A stretch of DNA of 64,000 bases, taken from the NCBI RefSeq assembly GCF_004343775.1, contig NZ_PTXL01000010.1, positions 62,001 to 126,000 of the forward strand, given 5' to 3'. Positions 28,299 through 36,885 of the stretch are shown one piece after another. Numbering within the stretch: position 1 is the first letter of the stretch; every line of letters starts with the position of its first letter. The position numbers were made by a program, and so were the translations under genes. The stretch is from Burkholderia sp. SRS-46 (GTDB lineage: Bacteria; Pseudomonadota; Gammaproteobacteria; Burkholderiales; Burkholderiaceae). Under the pieces are notes generated by a model. It made no database searches and was not told where the DNA came from. It worked only from the letters and a program-made list of their open reading frames with translations.

Positions 28299-28646
28299 AT
28301 GCATATCACCCATTTTACCTCCATTCATGTGACTTTTCGCCCTTTCGCGAACCGTCTCATTGTCGCAACGGCGATCTCCGCCGCCGTGCTCGCGCTGGCC
28401 GCGTGTCAGGACATCCCGATCGCGCGGCAGCGTCTTTCCGAATTGATCGCTCCCCGAAATACAACGGCGTCTGCTGTCGCTGCGTCCGGCGCCTCCGCGG
28501 TCGCGGCTCAGCCCGCCAGCGGCGCCAGCGCTGCGAATACGGCCAATGCCCCGCAGCGCAAACGGCCCCGCTCGTCGTTCCGTGACGACCAGAACCAGGA
28601 CGTCATCGAACAATTCCGGGCAACCGGCTACGGCATCTTGTTTTGA
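28299..28646 (+). CDS. Small predicted lipoprotein
   Basis: The 115-residue product has a signal peptide with lipobox LAAC (Cys near residue 36) and an Ala/Ser-rich tail with a basic cluster (QRKRPRSS). CAGGAG lies 8 bases before the ATG. It is divergent from the gene at 27811-28191. Function is unknown. Confidence 0.65.
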   Translation: MHITHFTSIHVTFRPFANRLIVATAISAAVLALAACQDIPIARQRLSELIAPRNTTASAVAASGASAVAAQPASGASAANTANAPQRKRPRSSFRDDQNQDVIEQFRATGYGILF

Positions 28647-28657
28647 CGAGGTGAAGC

Positions 28658-28855
28658 ATGCGGAACCCTTTCCTTCGACCCGCGCGGCGCGTACCGATCG
28701 CCCTGACCGGCGTCGCGCTCGCCATGCTGCTGTTCGGCTGCGCCCCGGCCACACCCACCGACGCCACCCTCACGTCGGCCGACGCCGGCACCCCACGAAC
28801 CCCCTACGTGTCCACCGCCCCGGCCCTGCTCTGCCGCGGCTGCGCGATGCACTAG
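28658..28855 (+). CDS. Very small predicted lipoprotein
   Basis: This 65-residue protein has a basic N-terminus, a hydrophobic segment and lipobox LFGC (Cys near residue 28), then a Thr/Ala/Pro-rich tail ending in CRGCAMH. It starts 11 bases after the preceding lipoprotein gene with GAGG upstream. Small lipoproteins of conjugative plasmids often act in entry exclusion; that is only a possibility here. Confidence 0.55.
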   Translation: MRNPFLRPARRVPIALTGVALAMLLFGCAPATPTDATLTSADAGTPRTPYVSTAPALLCRGCAMH

Positions 28856-28869
28856 TTCCGGAGACCACG

Positions 28870-29133
28870 ATGAAAAACGGCTTGTTCAACCACAGCATCA
28901 TCCGCTACGAGGTCGCGCTCGGCATCGTCGGCGCCGTGATCGCGAAGTGCGCGCAAGACATCGGCGACGCGATGCGCCAGGATCCGCCCGACGCTGCGCG
29001 CATCGAGGCGCTGCAAGCGCGGCAGGACGAGCTCGTCGATCTGCGCAACGCCATCGCTCCCTTCGATGACAAGCGTATCGAGGAGGTAATTCGCCAGTAC
29101 GGCCCCATCGCTCGCGACGAGTCGATCGTTTAA
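28870..29133 (+). CDS. Small helical protein, likely antitoxin partner of the zeta-domain protein
   Basis: This 87-residue, strongly helical protein lies 12 bases ahead of the zeta-domain gene, with CGGAG six bases before the ATG. Its size, helical content and position match epsilon-type antitoxins, which bind and neutralise zeta kinases. I do not see clear sequence identity with classical epsilon, so the antitoxin role is inferred from context. Confidence 0.65.
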   Translation: MKNGLFNHSIIRYEVALGIVGAVIAKCAQDIGDAMRQDPPDAARIEALQARQDELVDLRNAIAPFDDKRIEEVIRQYGPIARDESIV

Positions 29134-29145
29134 GGAACAGCGACG

Positions 29146-31098
29146 ATGGCACGCGAACTGAACGATGCGGATCTCGACGCAATTTACCGGCGCGTGGAGC
29201 AACGCGCGATCGAGACCACTCTGCGCCAAGAGCAGCCCGTGGCGATCCTGCTTGGCGGGCAACCCGGCTCCGGCAAGGCCGGCCTCGCCGGCGTGGCGCA
29301 ACGCGAACTGCGCGATCGCGGCGGCGCCGTCGTGATCGACGCCGACCAGATGCGCGCATTCAACCCTGCGTATCGAGCGCTCGCAAGAGCCGACCCCGAG
29401 CGAGCGGCGGATCAGACGCAAGCGCTTGCCGGCAGGTGGGCATCCCGCCTGACCAAGCGAGCCGAGGACGAGCGCCGCAACCTGATCGTCGACGGCACGA
29501 TGCGCAATCCGGACAACATCGCGGCCCTCGCGCAGCGCCTGCAGCGCGCCGGCTACACGGTAGAGGCGCGCGTCATGGCGGTGCCCCCGGATCCTTCTTT
29601 CGACCGCGCGAGGCTGCGTTACGAGCAGCTCGCGGCCGAGGGGCAGGTCGGACGCGTGGTCAATCGCGAACAGCACGATGCGGCCTACCGCGGCCTGCCC
29701 GCAACGGTCGCCCGTCTTGAGCGCGACGGCCTGGCCGACCGCATCCGGATCTACGACAGTCACGCCCGCGAGGTCTACGACGGCGAGCGCGATCGCAACC
29801 GGGACATCGCGCGTCAAACGGCAGCGTCCGGGTTGCTCGAGGCGCTCAGCGTGGCGACTCGCGATACACGGTGGGGCCCGGTTCCTGATCCGGTTGCGAA
29901 CGAAGTGCTCGGCTCCAAAAGCGTCCGCGCACTTGATCGAGAGCTCGCGTCGCTCGGTATCCGCGACTTGCGACCGCTGGCGGCAGGCGCGTCATCGGTG
30001 GTACTGGACGCGAAGGACCGCGTGGTCCGCGTTGGCGTCGGCGAATCGATACCGAGGCCCAAGGTTCCCGAGGTTCTGCAGGCCGAGCACGCTGGTGCCG
30101 TTGGCTTTCTTCGTTACGAAATACTCCCGAAGGTTGATACACGGGGAATCACGCAGGCAGATGTGCAGGCTTTGCAAGACAGTTTGCAGCGGCGGGGCTA
30201 CGTGTGGGGCGATGCCGCACCCGACAACATCGGCCGACTTGAAGGTCGCCTGGTCATCACCGATCCCGGCGGTATCTCTCCGGCGAATCCGACCAGGGAG
30301 ATGAACGGCGATCGCCAGAAGCCGGCAACTGGCAAGGAACGAGACATCGATCCTTCGCAATCGACGTCCGACGCCGCGACGACACTGGAATCTGTCCGGA
30401 ATCGCCTACTGACCCACGCCGAGCGAGGCGCGCACATCGAGATCCTTGAGGAGATTGTCGAGCACACCCGAGCGCGCAACGAACGCACACCCGGTGTTGG
30501 CCCGCAGGATCTCGCCGAAGTGTCCAAGCGGCTCCAGGCGGCTCGCGAGGATCACGCTGCGTTCGAGCACAGTGAGATTTACAAGCGCGCGAAGGTGTTC
30601 GATGACGGGCCGACCGTGGCGGCGCTGGCGCGCTATCCGGAATTTGACGGCGCCTACCGGCAGCTCGCCGACGTGCGCAAAAGCTGGCAATCGGACACCC
30701 CGTTGGCCGATCGGCAGCAGCAGTACTTCGATACGCTCGGACGCCTGTCCGAGCAGCTTCATCGCGGCGAAATCCCTGGCGGCAACACGACGCTCGCCGA
30801 GTCTGAACGTGTAATGGGCGTCGTCGCGCGCGAGCGCAACCTCATGATCCGCACGCCCGAACCCGATCGCGTGCTGCAGGGTGATGTCGTTGCCAAGACC
30901 TCACAGCACGCCCTCGTCCAGATCTCCGAGAACATGGTCGTGATGGTCGAGCGCGGCAAGCTCGATCGCGAGATCAACCAGGGCGAGAAAACGGCGCTGC
31001 TGCATTCGGAGCAAGGCACGACCAAGGTGCTGACCCACGACGAGGCCCGCGAGCTGCAGCAGAACCGCCAGGGCATGGACCTGGAAAGGAGTCGGTGA
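29146..31098 (+). CDS. Zeta-toxin / kinase-like / KfrB-like fusion protein
   Basis: The 650-residue product has three parts. Residues about 1-215 are a zeta-toxin-type P-loop kinase, with GGQPGSGKA at 37-45 and a DADQMRAFNP block; zeta enzymes phosphorylate UDP-N-acetylglucosamine. Ala replaces the usual Ser/Thr after the P-loop Lys. Residues about 260-385 resemble a small-molecule or protein kinase C-lobe, with WGDAAPDNIG (D356, N361) and TDPGG (D373). Residues about 575-630 resemble the KfrB domain of plasmid proteins. It follows a candidate antitoxin and overlaps the DUF1173 gene start. I read it as a plasmid-stability factor; activity is not established. Confidence 0.82.
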   Translation: MARELNDADLDAIYRRVEQRAIETTLRQEQPVAILLGGQPGSGKAGLAGVAQRELRDRGGAVVIDADQMRAFNPAYRALARADPERAADQTQALAGRWASRLTKRAEDERRNLIVDGTMRNPDNIAALAQRLQRAGYTVEARVMAVPPDPSFDRARLRYEQLAAEGQVGRVVNREQHDAAYRGLPATVARLERDGLADRIRIYDSHAREVYDGERDRNRDIARQTAASGLLEALSVATRDTRWGPVPDPVANEVLGSKSVRALDRELASLGIRDLRPLAAGASSVVLDAKDRVVRVGVGESIPRPKVPEVLQAEHAGAVGFLRYEILPKVDTRGITQADVQALQDSLQRRGYVWGDAAPDNIGRLEGRLVITDPGGISPANPTREMNGDRQKPATGKERDIDPSQSTSDAATTLESVRNRLLTHAERGAHIEILEEIVEHTRARNERTPGVGPQDLAEVSKRLQAAREDHAAFEHSEIYKRAKVFDDGPTVAALARYPEFDGAYRQLADVRKSWQSDTPLADRQQQYFDTLGRLSEQLHRGEIPGGNTTLAESERVMGVVARERNLMIRTPEPDRVLQGDVVAKTSQHALVQISENMVVMVERGKLDREINQGEKTALLHSEQGTTKVLTHDEARELQQNRQGMDLERSR

Positions 31099-32396
31099 TG
31101 TCTAGGTACGAGATTGCCGGGAAGGAATACGAGGCGGCGACGCCGGAGCTGTTCGCCGTGCTGCCCGGTGCGCACGAGAAGAAGATCCGCCCGCTGTGCA
31201 TGTGCCAGAAGCCCGGCGTCGAGATGTACATCGCGCGTTTCGAGGACCGCTTTCTGGTCAAGCGGATGCCCGACACGGCGGGTCAGCATAAGGTTGGCTG
31301 CGACTCGTACGATGCACCGCCCGAGCTGTCGGGCCTGGGCGATGTCGAGGGCAGCGCGATCCAGGAGGACCTCGAGACCGGGCGCGTTGCGCTGAAATTC
31401 GGCTTCGCGATGTCCAAGGGTGGCCAGAAGCAAGCACCGGCGCCGTCTGAAAAAGAACCCGACAGCGTCAAAGCCGACGGCAAGAAGCTGACGTTGCGCG
31501 CGACGCTCCACTACCTCTGGGAGCAGGCAGGTTTGAACCGGTGGTCGCCCGCCATGAAGGGCAAGCGCAGCTGGTATGTGATTCGCAAGTATCTGCAGCA
31601 GGCGGCGACCGACAAGGTCACCAAGGGCGTTGACCTGTCGAGTCTGCTGTACATCCCGGAGTCGTTCGTCGCGGATCAGAAGGATGCGATCCAGCAGCGG
31701 CGCACCGAGCGGATCGCGCGCATTGTGACGTCCGCGAACGGTGCGCAGCGCTACATGCTCGCGATCGGCGAACTGAAAGAGGTCGCTCCATCACGCTACG
31801 GGCACAAGCTGGTGTTGAAGCACTTGCCCGATTACGGCTTGATGCTGGACGACGACGTCCACAAGCGCCTGAAGAAGCGGTTCGAGGCCGAACTGGAACT
31901 GTGGAACGTCCATGAGGAAGCCCACATGGTGGCCATCGCGACCGCGAGCGTCTCGCGCGCGGGCATCGCTTCGGTCGTCGAGGTCGCGTTGATGCTGACG
32001 ACCGAGCAGTGGATTCCGTTCGAATCGGAGATCGAATCCACGCTGCTTAAGGCGATCGGTGGGCGGCGGTACATGAAGTGCCTGCGCTACAACCTACCGT
32101 CGACGCGTCCACTCGCGACCGCCGTGCTCTCGGACACGGAGCGCGCGACCGCGCTGTATCTGGTGCCACCGGCGGTGACCGAGGCGTATCAGGCCGCCCT
32201 CGACGACCTCCTGGCAGGAAGCCAGCTTGATTCGTGGGTTTGGGAGCCGCTCAAGGGTGCCATGCCCGCCCTGCCCGAGCCGCTCGAAAACTGGAAGAAG
32301 TTGATGGCGTCGCACGCCGGTCGGCTCCCGTACGACGCACCGGACGATCGCGCCGGTGCATCGCGTGATTCTCGCAGCGACACCCCTCATCGTTAG
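31098..32396 (+). CDS. DUF1173 family plasmid protein
   Basis: This 432-residue protein resembles the DUF1173 family of plasmid and integrative-element proteins, starting with the PLCMCQKPGVEMYIARFEDRF region and a GCDSY segment, followed by an alpha/beta domain. The three Cys residues near the N-terminus may bind a metal. Its function is not known. ATG at 31098 with AAAGGAG six bases upstream is preferred to the GTG at 31095. It follows the zeta fusion gene without a gap. Confidence 0.72.
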   Translation: MSRYEIAGKEYEAATPELFAVLPGAHEKKIRPLCMCQKPGVEMYIARFEDRFLVKRMPDTAGQHKVGCDSYDAPPELSGLGDVEGSAIQEDLETGRVALKFGFAMSKGGQKQAPAPSEKEPDSVKADGKKLTLRATLHYLWEQAGLNRWSPAMKGKRSWYVIRKYLQQAATDKVTKGVDLSSLLYIPESFVADQKDAIQQRRTERIARIVTSANGAQRYMLAIGELKEVAPSRYGHKLVLKHLPDYGLMLDDDVHKRLKKRFEAELELWNVHEEAHMVAIATASVSRAGIASVVEVALMLTTEQWIPFESEIESTLLKAIGGRRYMKCLRYNLPSTRPLATAVLSDTERATALYLVPPAVTEAYQAALDDLLAGSQLDSWVWEPLKGAMPALPEPLENWKKLMASHAGRLPYDAPDDRAGASRDSRSDTPHR

Positions 32397-32405
32397 GAGC
32401 CGCAC

Positions 32406-32873
32406 ATGGCGCTCAACCGAAATTTCGCTCCGCGTCGCCTCATGCTCCACGCCACTCTGGTTGCGGTGGTGTCACTGCCAACCGTGCAGGTAGCGCGTGC
32501 CGTTGACCTCGAACCGCGCCCCGAGCCGTTGATGGGCGTACCTGTCATGACGGGATTGTCCCGTGTTGGCCCGTCCGCGGCGCCGGCGGACTCGCGATCG
32601 TCATTCCTGGCCACCCTCCAGTCACTGGCGCCGTTTGCCTACGACGCGTTGCAGACCATCGAGGCCCGCCGCGGCGCGCGCTATGCCGATTCGGAGATCG
32701 AGCGAGCTCAAGAACGCTTCTGCGCGATCGCAGCGAACTCGACGAATCTCGCATGCGCCGCGGGGTCGACTGACGCGGCGCGCCAGCTGCCGATTCGGCC
32801 GCGCGAAGACGACGTCGTGGTAACGGCGAAGAAGACCTTGTCCCGAAACGAGGAGGTGATGGTCTCACCCTGA
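32406..32873 (+). CDS. Exported protein of unknown function
   Basis: The 155-residue product has a signal peptide (hydrophobic near residues 13-28, ARA cleavage region) and a mature part with one Cys pair (near residues 104 and 115). TAGGAG lies upstream of the ATG. It sits 9 bases after the DUF1173 gene, so probably shares its transcript, and ahead of the adhesin gene. No family is recognised. Confidence 0.62.
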   Translation: MALNRNFAPRRLMLHATLVAVVSLPTVQVARAVDLEPRPEPLMGVPVMTGLSRVGPSAAPADSRSSFLATLQSLAPFAYDALQTIEARRGARYADSEIERAQERFCAIAANSTNLACAAGSTDAARQLPIRPREDDVVVTAKKTLSRNEEVMVSP

Positions 32874-32950
32874 AACGTGAGGCCCGTATGGAAAGACCTC
32901 CCCCTGCTCCCGGAATCTTGGCGGAGGACAGGAGCAAGGGGAACCCAATC

Positions 32951-32966
32951 CCTGCGCGAGCGCAGG
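32951..32966. repeat. Perfect inverted repeat before the adhesin gene
   Basis: A 7-bp perfect inverted repeat (CCTGCGC, two-base loop, GCGCAGG) lies in the 141-base gap between the exported protein gene and the adhesin gene. It has no T-run, so it is a weak terminator at best; it could be a regulator site or an RNA hairpin in the adhesin leader. Confidence 0.4.
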
Positions 32967-33014
32967 CGCACATGTCCCGTGACCCGGGCTCTCGATTTTG
33001 TATAGAGGATTGTA

Positions 33015-35735
33015 ATGAATATGATCTGTCGGCCAAAACGGACGGCGATATCGGTCGCGATTGCCGCCTCTCTCGCCTCTGGATGGAGTGCATCGTACGC
33101 CGGCACGACAAACGGCGACCCAACCCTGGGCGATGGCGCGATCGCGAACGGAAACGGAACGCAGGCGCTCGGCGACTACTCCGTTGCGCTCGGTAACGGT
33201 GAGCGCGCCCTCGGCCGAAACTCGCTCGCGATTGGCGTGGGTGGTACGGCTGCCGACGTGAATGCGATCGCGATCGGCACGGCGGCCGTCGCGCAGGCCA
33301 ATGCGGTCGCGCTCGGATCCGGCTCCACCGCAGCCGCAACCGCGATCGCGCTGGGCGCAAACTCATCTGCAACCGCGCTTGCAGCAATCGCGCTTGGCCA
33401 GGGCGCGGGTGCCATCAATGCCGGGGACGTCGCGATCGGCGCAGGATCCGTTACAACTGCGGCGCGCGCGGCACCTCACGTCACGGTCGCCGGGCGAACC
33501 TACGACCTTGCGGGCGGCGCCCCTGGAAGTGTGGTGAGCTTCGGGACCGTCGGCGCCGAGCGGCAGCTCACGAACGTCGCGGCCGGCACAATCTCGGCCG
33601 CCAGTACCGATGCGGTGAACGGATCGGAGCTCTACGCGGCGTATCAGGCTATTGAGGCCACGTCGGCGTACGCCACGTCGCTGTCGACGTCGACCGGTCA
33701 GTCGGTCGTGTCGCTGTCGACCAGCATTACCGCGAATGGCTCCGCGTTGACCGCGCTGTCGACCAGCCTCGCGGCCGGCACGATCGGTCTCGTTCAGCAA
33801 GCCGGCGGTGCGCCCGGTGCCGGCACGATCACGATCGGCTCGGCCACGGGCGGCACAGTCGTCGACGTCTCGGGAACGGCCGGCGCGCGGCAGATCAAGG
33901 GCGTCGCTAGTGGCTCAGACGCCACCGACGCTGTGAACATCCAGCAGCTGCAACAGCTGGCAACGACCGTCGGATCGATTGGCGCGAATGCCGTGGTCTA
34001 CGACGACGCGTCACGCGCGCGCGTGACGCTCGGCACGTCGGCAGCCGGCGGACCGGTCGCGCTGACCAACGTGGCCGACGCAGCGATTACCGGCACCAGC
34101 ACGGATGCGGTCGCCGGCCGGCAGCTCTATGCCACGAACCAGGCGGTCGCCGGCAACACGGCCGCGATCGGCGCGCTGTCGACGTCGACCGGGCAGTCGA
34201 TCGCGTCGCTGTCGACCGGCGCCGCAGCGAACGAATCCGCATTGACCACCTTGTCGACCAGCCTCGCGGCGGGCACGATCGGGCTCGTCCAGCAAGCCGG
34301 CGGTGCGCCGGGCGCCGGCACGATCATGATCGGTGCGACCACCGGCGGCAGTGTGCTCGATGTCGGCGGTAAGGCAGGGGCGCGACAGGTGAAGGGTGTG
34401 GCGGCCGGTGCCGACGTGACCGACGCCGTGAATGTCCAGCAGCTGCAGCAGCTGGCAACGAACGTTGGCGCGATCAGCGCAAACGCGGTGGTCTACGACG
34501 ATGCGTCACACGCGCGCGTGACTCTCGGCACGCCGGCGGCCACCACGCCTGTCGCCCTGACCAACGTCGCCGATGCCCTGCTGACAAGCGCCAGCACCGA
34601 CGCCGTGTCTGGTCGCCAACTCTACGCGACGAACCAAACGCTTGCTGGTCTTCAAACCGGGATTGCGGCTGGCACGGTCGGGCTCATCCAGCAAGCAGGC
34701 GGTGCGCCGGGCGCGGGCACGATCACGGTCGGCGCAACCACCGGCGGCACCACCGTCGACGTTTCCGGGACCGACGGCGCGCGGCGGATCACTGGCGTCG
34801 CCGCTGGGCGGGATGCGACGGACGCCGTGAATGTCGCGCAGCTCAACCAGCTTGCTGGGGCCGTCAACACCGTCGCGAGTAACGCCGTTTCCTATGACGA
34901 CCCTGCTCGGGTCAGCGTGACACTCGGCGGCTTACACACCACCTCCTCCGTCCTGCTGCGCAACGTCGCATCGGGTGCGCTATCCGCGACCAGCACTGAT
35001 GCAACCAACGGCGCGCAGCTTTTCGCGACCAATCAGGCGGTCCAGGCCAATACGAACGCGATCACGGAGCTCGCGTCCCACGTCGGCCGAATCCAGGCGT
35101 CCGTCCCCAGCCAGCCGGTTCCGGGCCTCCAAGGCAACCTGAAGTACGTTTCCGTCAATTCGTCGAGTACGGCCGCCGCCGCGAGCGGTACCGAGGCCGT
35201 CGCGGTTGGCGGCAACACCCTCGCGAGCGGCACGGGTAGCACGGCAATAGGGTCCAGCGCGCATGTATCAGGCAACGGATCGGTCGCAATCGGCAGCAAT
35301 GCCACCGCCCCAGCGAACAATGCCGTTGCGCTCGGACCGGGAGCCCTCGCTGAGCGTGACAACACCGTGTCGTTCGGCAACACGGCGACCGGCCTCACGA
35401 GGACGCTCTCCAACGTTTCCGCCGGCGTCTCGCCGACCGATGCGGTCAACGTCCAGCAGCTCAACGACTCCTTGGGCAGCATTCGCAACCAGATCGAACA
35501 TGATCGCCGTGACGCCAATGGCGGAACCGCGTCGGCCGTCGCGATCGCGAGTCTCCCGCAAGCGCCGAGTCCAGGAACGAGCGTGGTCGCAATCGGCGGC
35601 GGCAGCTACGCGGGACAGTCGGCGATGGCGGTCGGCTTGTCCACATATGCCGGCCGCTGGATCTTCAAGGCGAGCGGCTCCACGAACACACGCGGCACGG
35701 TCGCCGCAGGCGTGGGCGCAGGTTACGCCTGGTAG
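33015..35735 (+). CDS. Trimeric autotransporter adhesin (YadA-like)
   Basis: This 906-residue protein is a trimeric autotransporter: an extended signal peptide (about 1-32), a YadA-type head made of short ALG-x-x-A repeats (about 35-155), several stalk units with HIM-type necks (for example ASTDAVNGSELYA), a second small head (about 710-790) and a C-terminal YadA anchor (last 80 residues) ending in VGAGYAW. The C-terminal aromatic residue fits outer-membrane insertion. Long internal repeats are listed separately. AGAGGA precedes the ATG by 5 bases. Such adhesins bind surfaces, host matrix or other cells; on a conjugative plasmid it could help cell contact, which is inference. Confidence 0.95.
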   Translation: MNMICRPKRTAISVAIAASLASGWSASYAGTTNGDPTLGDGAIANGNGTQALGDYSVALGNGERALGRNSLAIGVGGTAADVNAIAIGTAAVAQANAVALGSGSTAAATAIALGANSSATALAAIALGQGAGAINAGDVAIGAGSVTTAARAAPHVTVAGRTYDLAGGAPGSVVSFGTVGAERQLTNVAAGTISAASTDAVNGSELYAAYQAIEATSAYATSLSTSTGQSVVSLSTSITANGSALTALSTSLAAGTIGLVQQAGGAPGAGTITIGSATGGTVVDVSGTAGARQIKGVASGSDATDAVNIQQLQQLATTVGSIGANAVVYDDASRARVTLGTSAAGGPVALTNVADAAITGTSTDAVAGRQLYATNQAVAGNTAAIGALSTSTGQSIASLSTGAAANESALTTLSTSLAAGTIGLVQQAGGAPGAGTIMIGATTGGSVLDVGGKAGARQVKGVAAGADVTDAVNVQQLQQLATNVGAISANAVVYDDASHARVTLGTPAATTPVALTNVADALLTSASTDAVSGRQLYATNQTLAGLQTGIAAGTVGLIQQAGGAPGAGTITVGATTGGTTVDVSGTDGARRITGVAAGRDATDAVNVAQLNQLAGAVNTVASNAVSYDDPARVSVTLGGLHTTSSVLLRNVASGALSATSTDATNGAQLFATNQAVQANTNAITELASHVGRIQASVPSQPVPGLQGNLKYVSVNSSSTAAAASGTEAVAVGGNTLASGTGSTAIGSSAHVSGNGSVAIGSNATAPANNAVALGPGALAERDNTVSFGNTATGLTRTLSNVSAGVSPTDAVNVQQLNDSLGSIRNQIEHDRRDANGGTASAVAIASLPQAPSPGTSVVAIGGGSYAGQSAMAVGLSTYAGRWIFKASGSTNTRGTVAAGVGAGYAW
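33745..34880. repeat. Long internal repeats in the adhesin stalk
   Basis: The stalk-coding DNA contains three near-identical blocks. The same sequence (for example around CGATCGG-CTCGT-CAGCAAGC) occurs at 33781, 34276 and 34675, giving periods of 495 and 399 bases; the shorter period reflects loss of a roughly 32-codon stretch before the third block. Both periods are multiples of three, so repeat number can change by recombination without frame loss. Confidence 0.85.
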
Positions 35736-35771
35736 AGAAATGTAGTAATTCTAATCATCTTCACGGAGAAC

Positions 35772-36542
35772 ATGATGCGACAACCAAAACGCTCTGCCCT
35801 GCTCGCTGTTGGCGTGGCTTTCGCTGTGTTCCTAGTCACCGTTGTGGTCGGCCATCGCGCGTGGCCGCTCGTGGCCGCATCGCTGCTTGCGATTCCGCTT
35901 GCCGCGCTACTCATAGGCAGCACGCAGCGATGGCGCCAGCGCAAACTTCGCAGTCAACCATCCGCGACGGTCACCGATACGACGCTCTGGCAGGTGCGGC
36001 TGAACGATGTCCCGGCGGCCGAGGTGCGTGAACACGTCATCCGTTGCATTGAGCGCGAGCTTGATCAGCATCGGAAATGGGATCTGAAGATCGCCTCGGT
36101 GGTCAGCTACGCGGGGGCCGTGATGCGTCAGATCTCGAACATGGCGTTGTGTGTCCCACTCGTAATTCTTGCGTTCGCCGGCCTGTTGTGGGCAACGAAT
36201 CCAGCCAGATTCGCGCATCTCGCGCATCAGATTCTGACGGCCGGCGAAGCGGACCTGCGCGTGCTGGTTGACGGGGTGGCGTGGACCGCGATCGGCTTCA
36301 CCGGCATCGTGCTGACGATGTGGCACATCCTCGTTCCCGGCCCGCGGCCGCGAGATCACTACGACGAAGCGTGGCACGAGGAGATTCGTCTCAGCGCGCG
36401 GATCGCACCGCGCGGCGAGCTGACGCTTCACCTGTCAGACCGGGAGGCACCGACGGGATACCGCGTAACGCGTGGTCCGCACACCGTGCGCTTTTCGCCG
36501 GTCGGCCGGCACAGCTCGTCCGATCGGCGCGACGTCACCTGA
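35772..36542 (+). CDS. Membrane protein of unknown function
   Basis: The 256-residue product has two N-terminal membrane helices (about residues 11-50), a cytoplasmic segment, and two more hydrophobic segments (about residues 128-150 and 165-190), then a soluble C-terminal tail. No family is recognised. It follows the adhesin gene by 36 bases, with CGGAG upstream of the ATG (two adjacent ATG codons), so it may be co-transcribed and help adhesin export or retention, which is inference. Confidence 0.68.
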   Translation: MMRQPKRSALLAVGVAFAVFLVTVVVGHRAWPLVAASLLAIPLAALLIGSTQRWRQRKLRSQPSATVTDTTLWQVRLNDVPAAEVREHVIRCIERELDQHRKWDLKIASVVSYAGAVMRQISNMALCVPLVILAFAGLLWATNPARFAHLAHQILTAGEADLRVLVDGVAWTAIGFTGIVLTMWHILVPGPRPRDHYDEAWHEEIRLSARIAPRGELTLHLSDREAPTGYRVTRGPHTVRFSPVGRHSSSDRRDVT

Positions 36543-36558
36543 CGAAGTTCGTTCGCCC

Positions 36559-36589
36559 AAAAAGAAAAACCCCCGTTGACGGACGGGGG
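36559..36589 (-). terminator. Intrinsic terminator of the antisense RNA (minus strand)
   Basis: Read on the minus strand, a 7-bp stem (CCCCCGT/ACGGGGG at 36570-36589) with a six-base loop is followed directly by TTTTTCTTTTT. This is a standard rho-independent terminator for leftward transcription. On the plus strand no T-run follows. Confidence 0.85.
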
Positions 36590-36645
36590 CTCTTCCAGAT
36601 GAAGCGCGACGGAGAAAAGAGCAAAAAGTCGGCGACACCACAACG
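36562..36645 (-). ncRNA. CopA-like antisense RNA controlling repA
   Basis: A strong minus-strand promoter (see 36652-36679) and the terminator at 36559-36589 define an RNA of about 84 bases, transcribed against the leader of repA and containing no credible reading frame. Size, position, orientation and a GC-rich terminator hairpin with a small loop match the CopA/RNAI copy-number regulators of IncFII plasmids, whose loop pairs with the rep leader and blocks leader-peptide and RepA translation. The exact 5' end is estimated from the -10 position. Confidence 0.72.
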
Positions 36646-36651
36646 AAGCCG

Positions 36652-36679
36652 ATTCTATCGAAGCTCTTTTTGCTGTCAA
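36652..36679 (-). promoter_or_regulatory. Promoter of the antisense RNA (minus strand)
   Basis: On the minus strand a perfect -35 box TTGACA (36674-36679) and a -10 box TAGAAT (36652-36657, five of six consensus bases) are separated by 16 bases. It is one of the two best sigma70-type promoters seen in the window and reads into the terminator 60-90 bases away. Confidence 0.78.
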
Positions 36680-36721
36680 GCGACATCTGTGTGACCACAA
36701 CCATCATAAATTGAGCGCCAG

Positions 36722-36877
36722 ATGAATCGGATCACGGAGGGCGGGAAACACTCCCGAGACGCGCAGCAGGCCGCGCCAGCAGCGGGCGTCGACGAAGTTC
36801 GTTGCCGGCACCGGACAACATACTCACGGACATCCGATCAGCCGACGTCGATCGGCAAGGAGCGCGGCCGCCGATAG
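36722..36877 (+). CDS. Possible Tap-like leader peptide of repA
   Basis: A 51-codon reading frame from ATG 36722 ends at 36877, nine bases before the likely GTG start of repA. In IncFII plasmids a leader peptide (Tap) in this position couples translation to repA and is the real target of CopA control. The ribosome site is weak and the peptide has no known sequence signature, so it is proposed from position only. Confidence 0.35.
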   Translation: MNRITEGGKHSRDAQQAAPAAGVDEVRCRHRTTYSRTSDQPTSIGKERGRR

Positions 36878-36885
36878 GGTCGCGC

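Larger units (their letters stand above)
36541..36803. repeat. Pair of 13-bp direct repeats flanking the rep leader
   Basis: GACGAAGTTCGTT occurs at 36541-36553 and again at 36791-36803. Each copy contains the 11-bp palindrome ACGAA-G-TTCGT. The two copies bracket the antisense RNA gene and the repA leader, so they could bind a copy-control regulator or act in the folding of the leader RNA. Confidence 0.5.

Noticed and set aside
33745..34880. Regular repeats that could suggest a CRISPR or satellite array
   Set aside because: The repeats are hundreds of bases long, in frame and encode the adhesin stalk; there are no short direct repeats with unique spacers.
36570..36589. Terminator of the 35772-36542 gene on the plus strand
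   Set aside because: The T-run is on the minus strand only, so the hairpin serves leftward transcription; the plus strand shows no U-rich tail.
36802..36885. TTG start adding 28 residues to RepA
   Set aside because: It lies inside the leader region overlapping the proposed leader peptide, and GTG 36886 after the leader stop fits IncFII-type coupling better. Not excluded.
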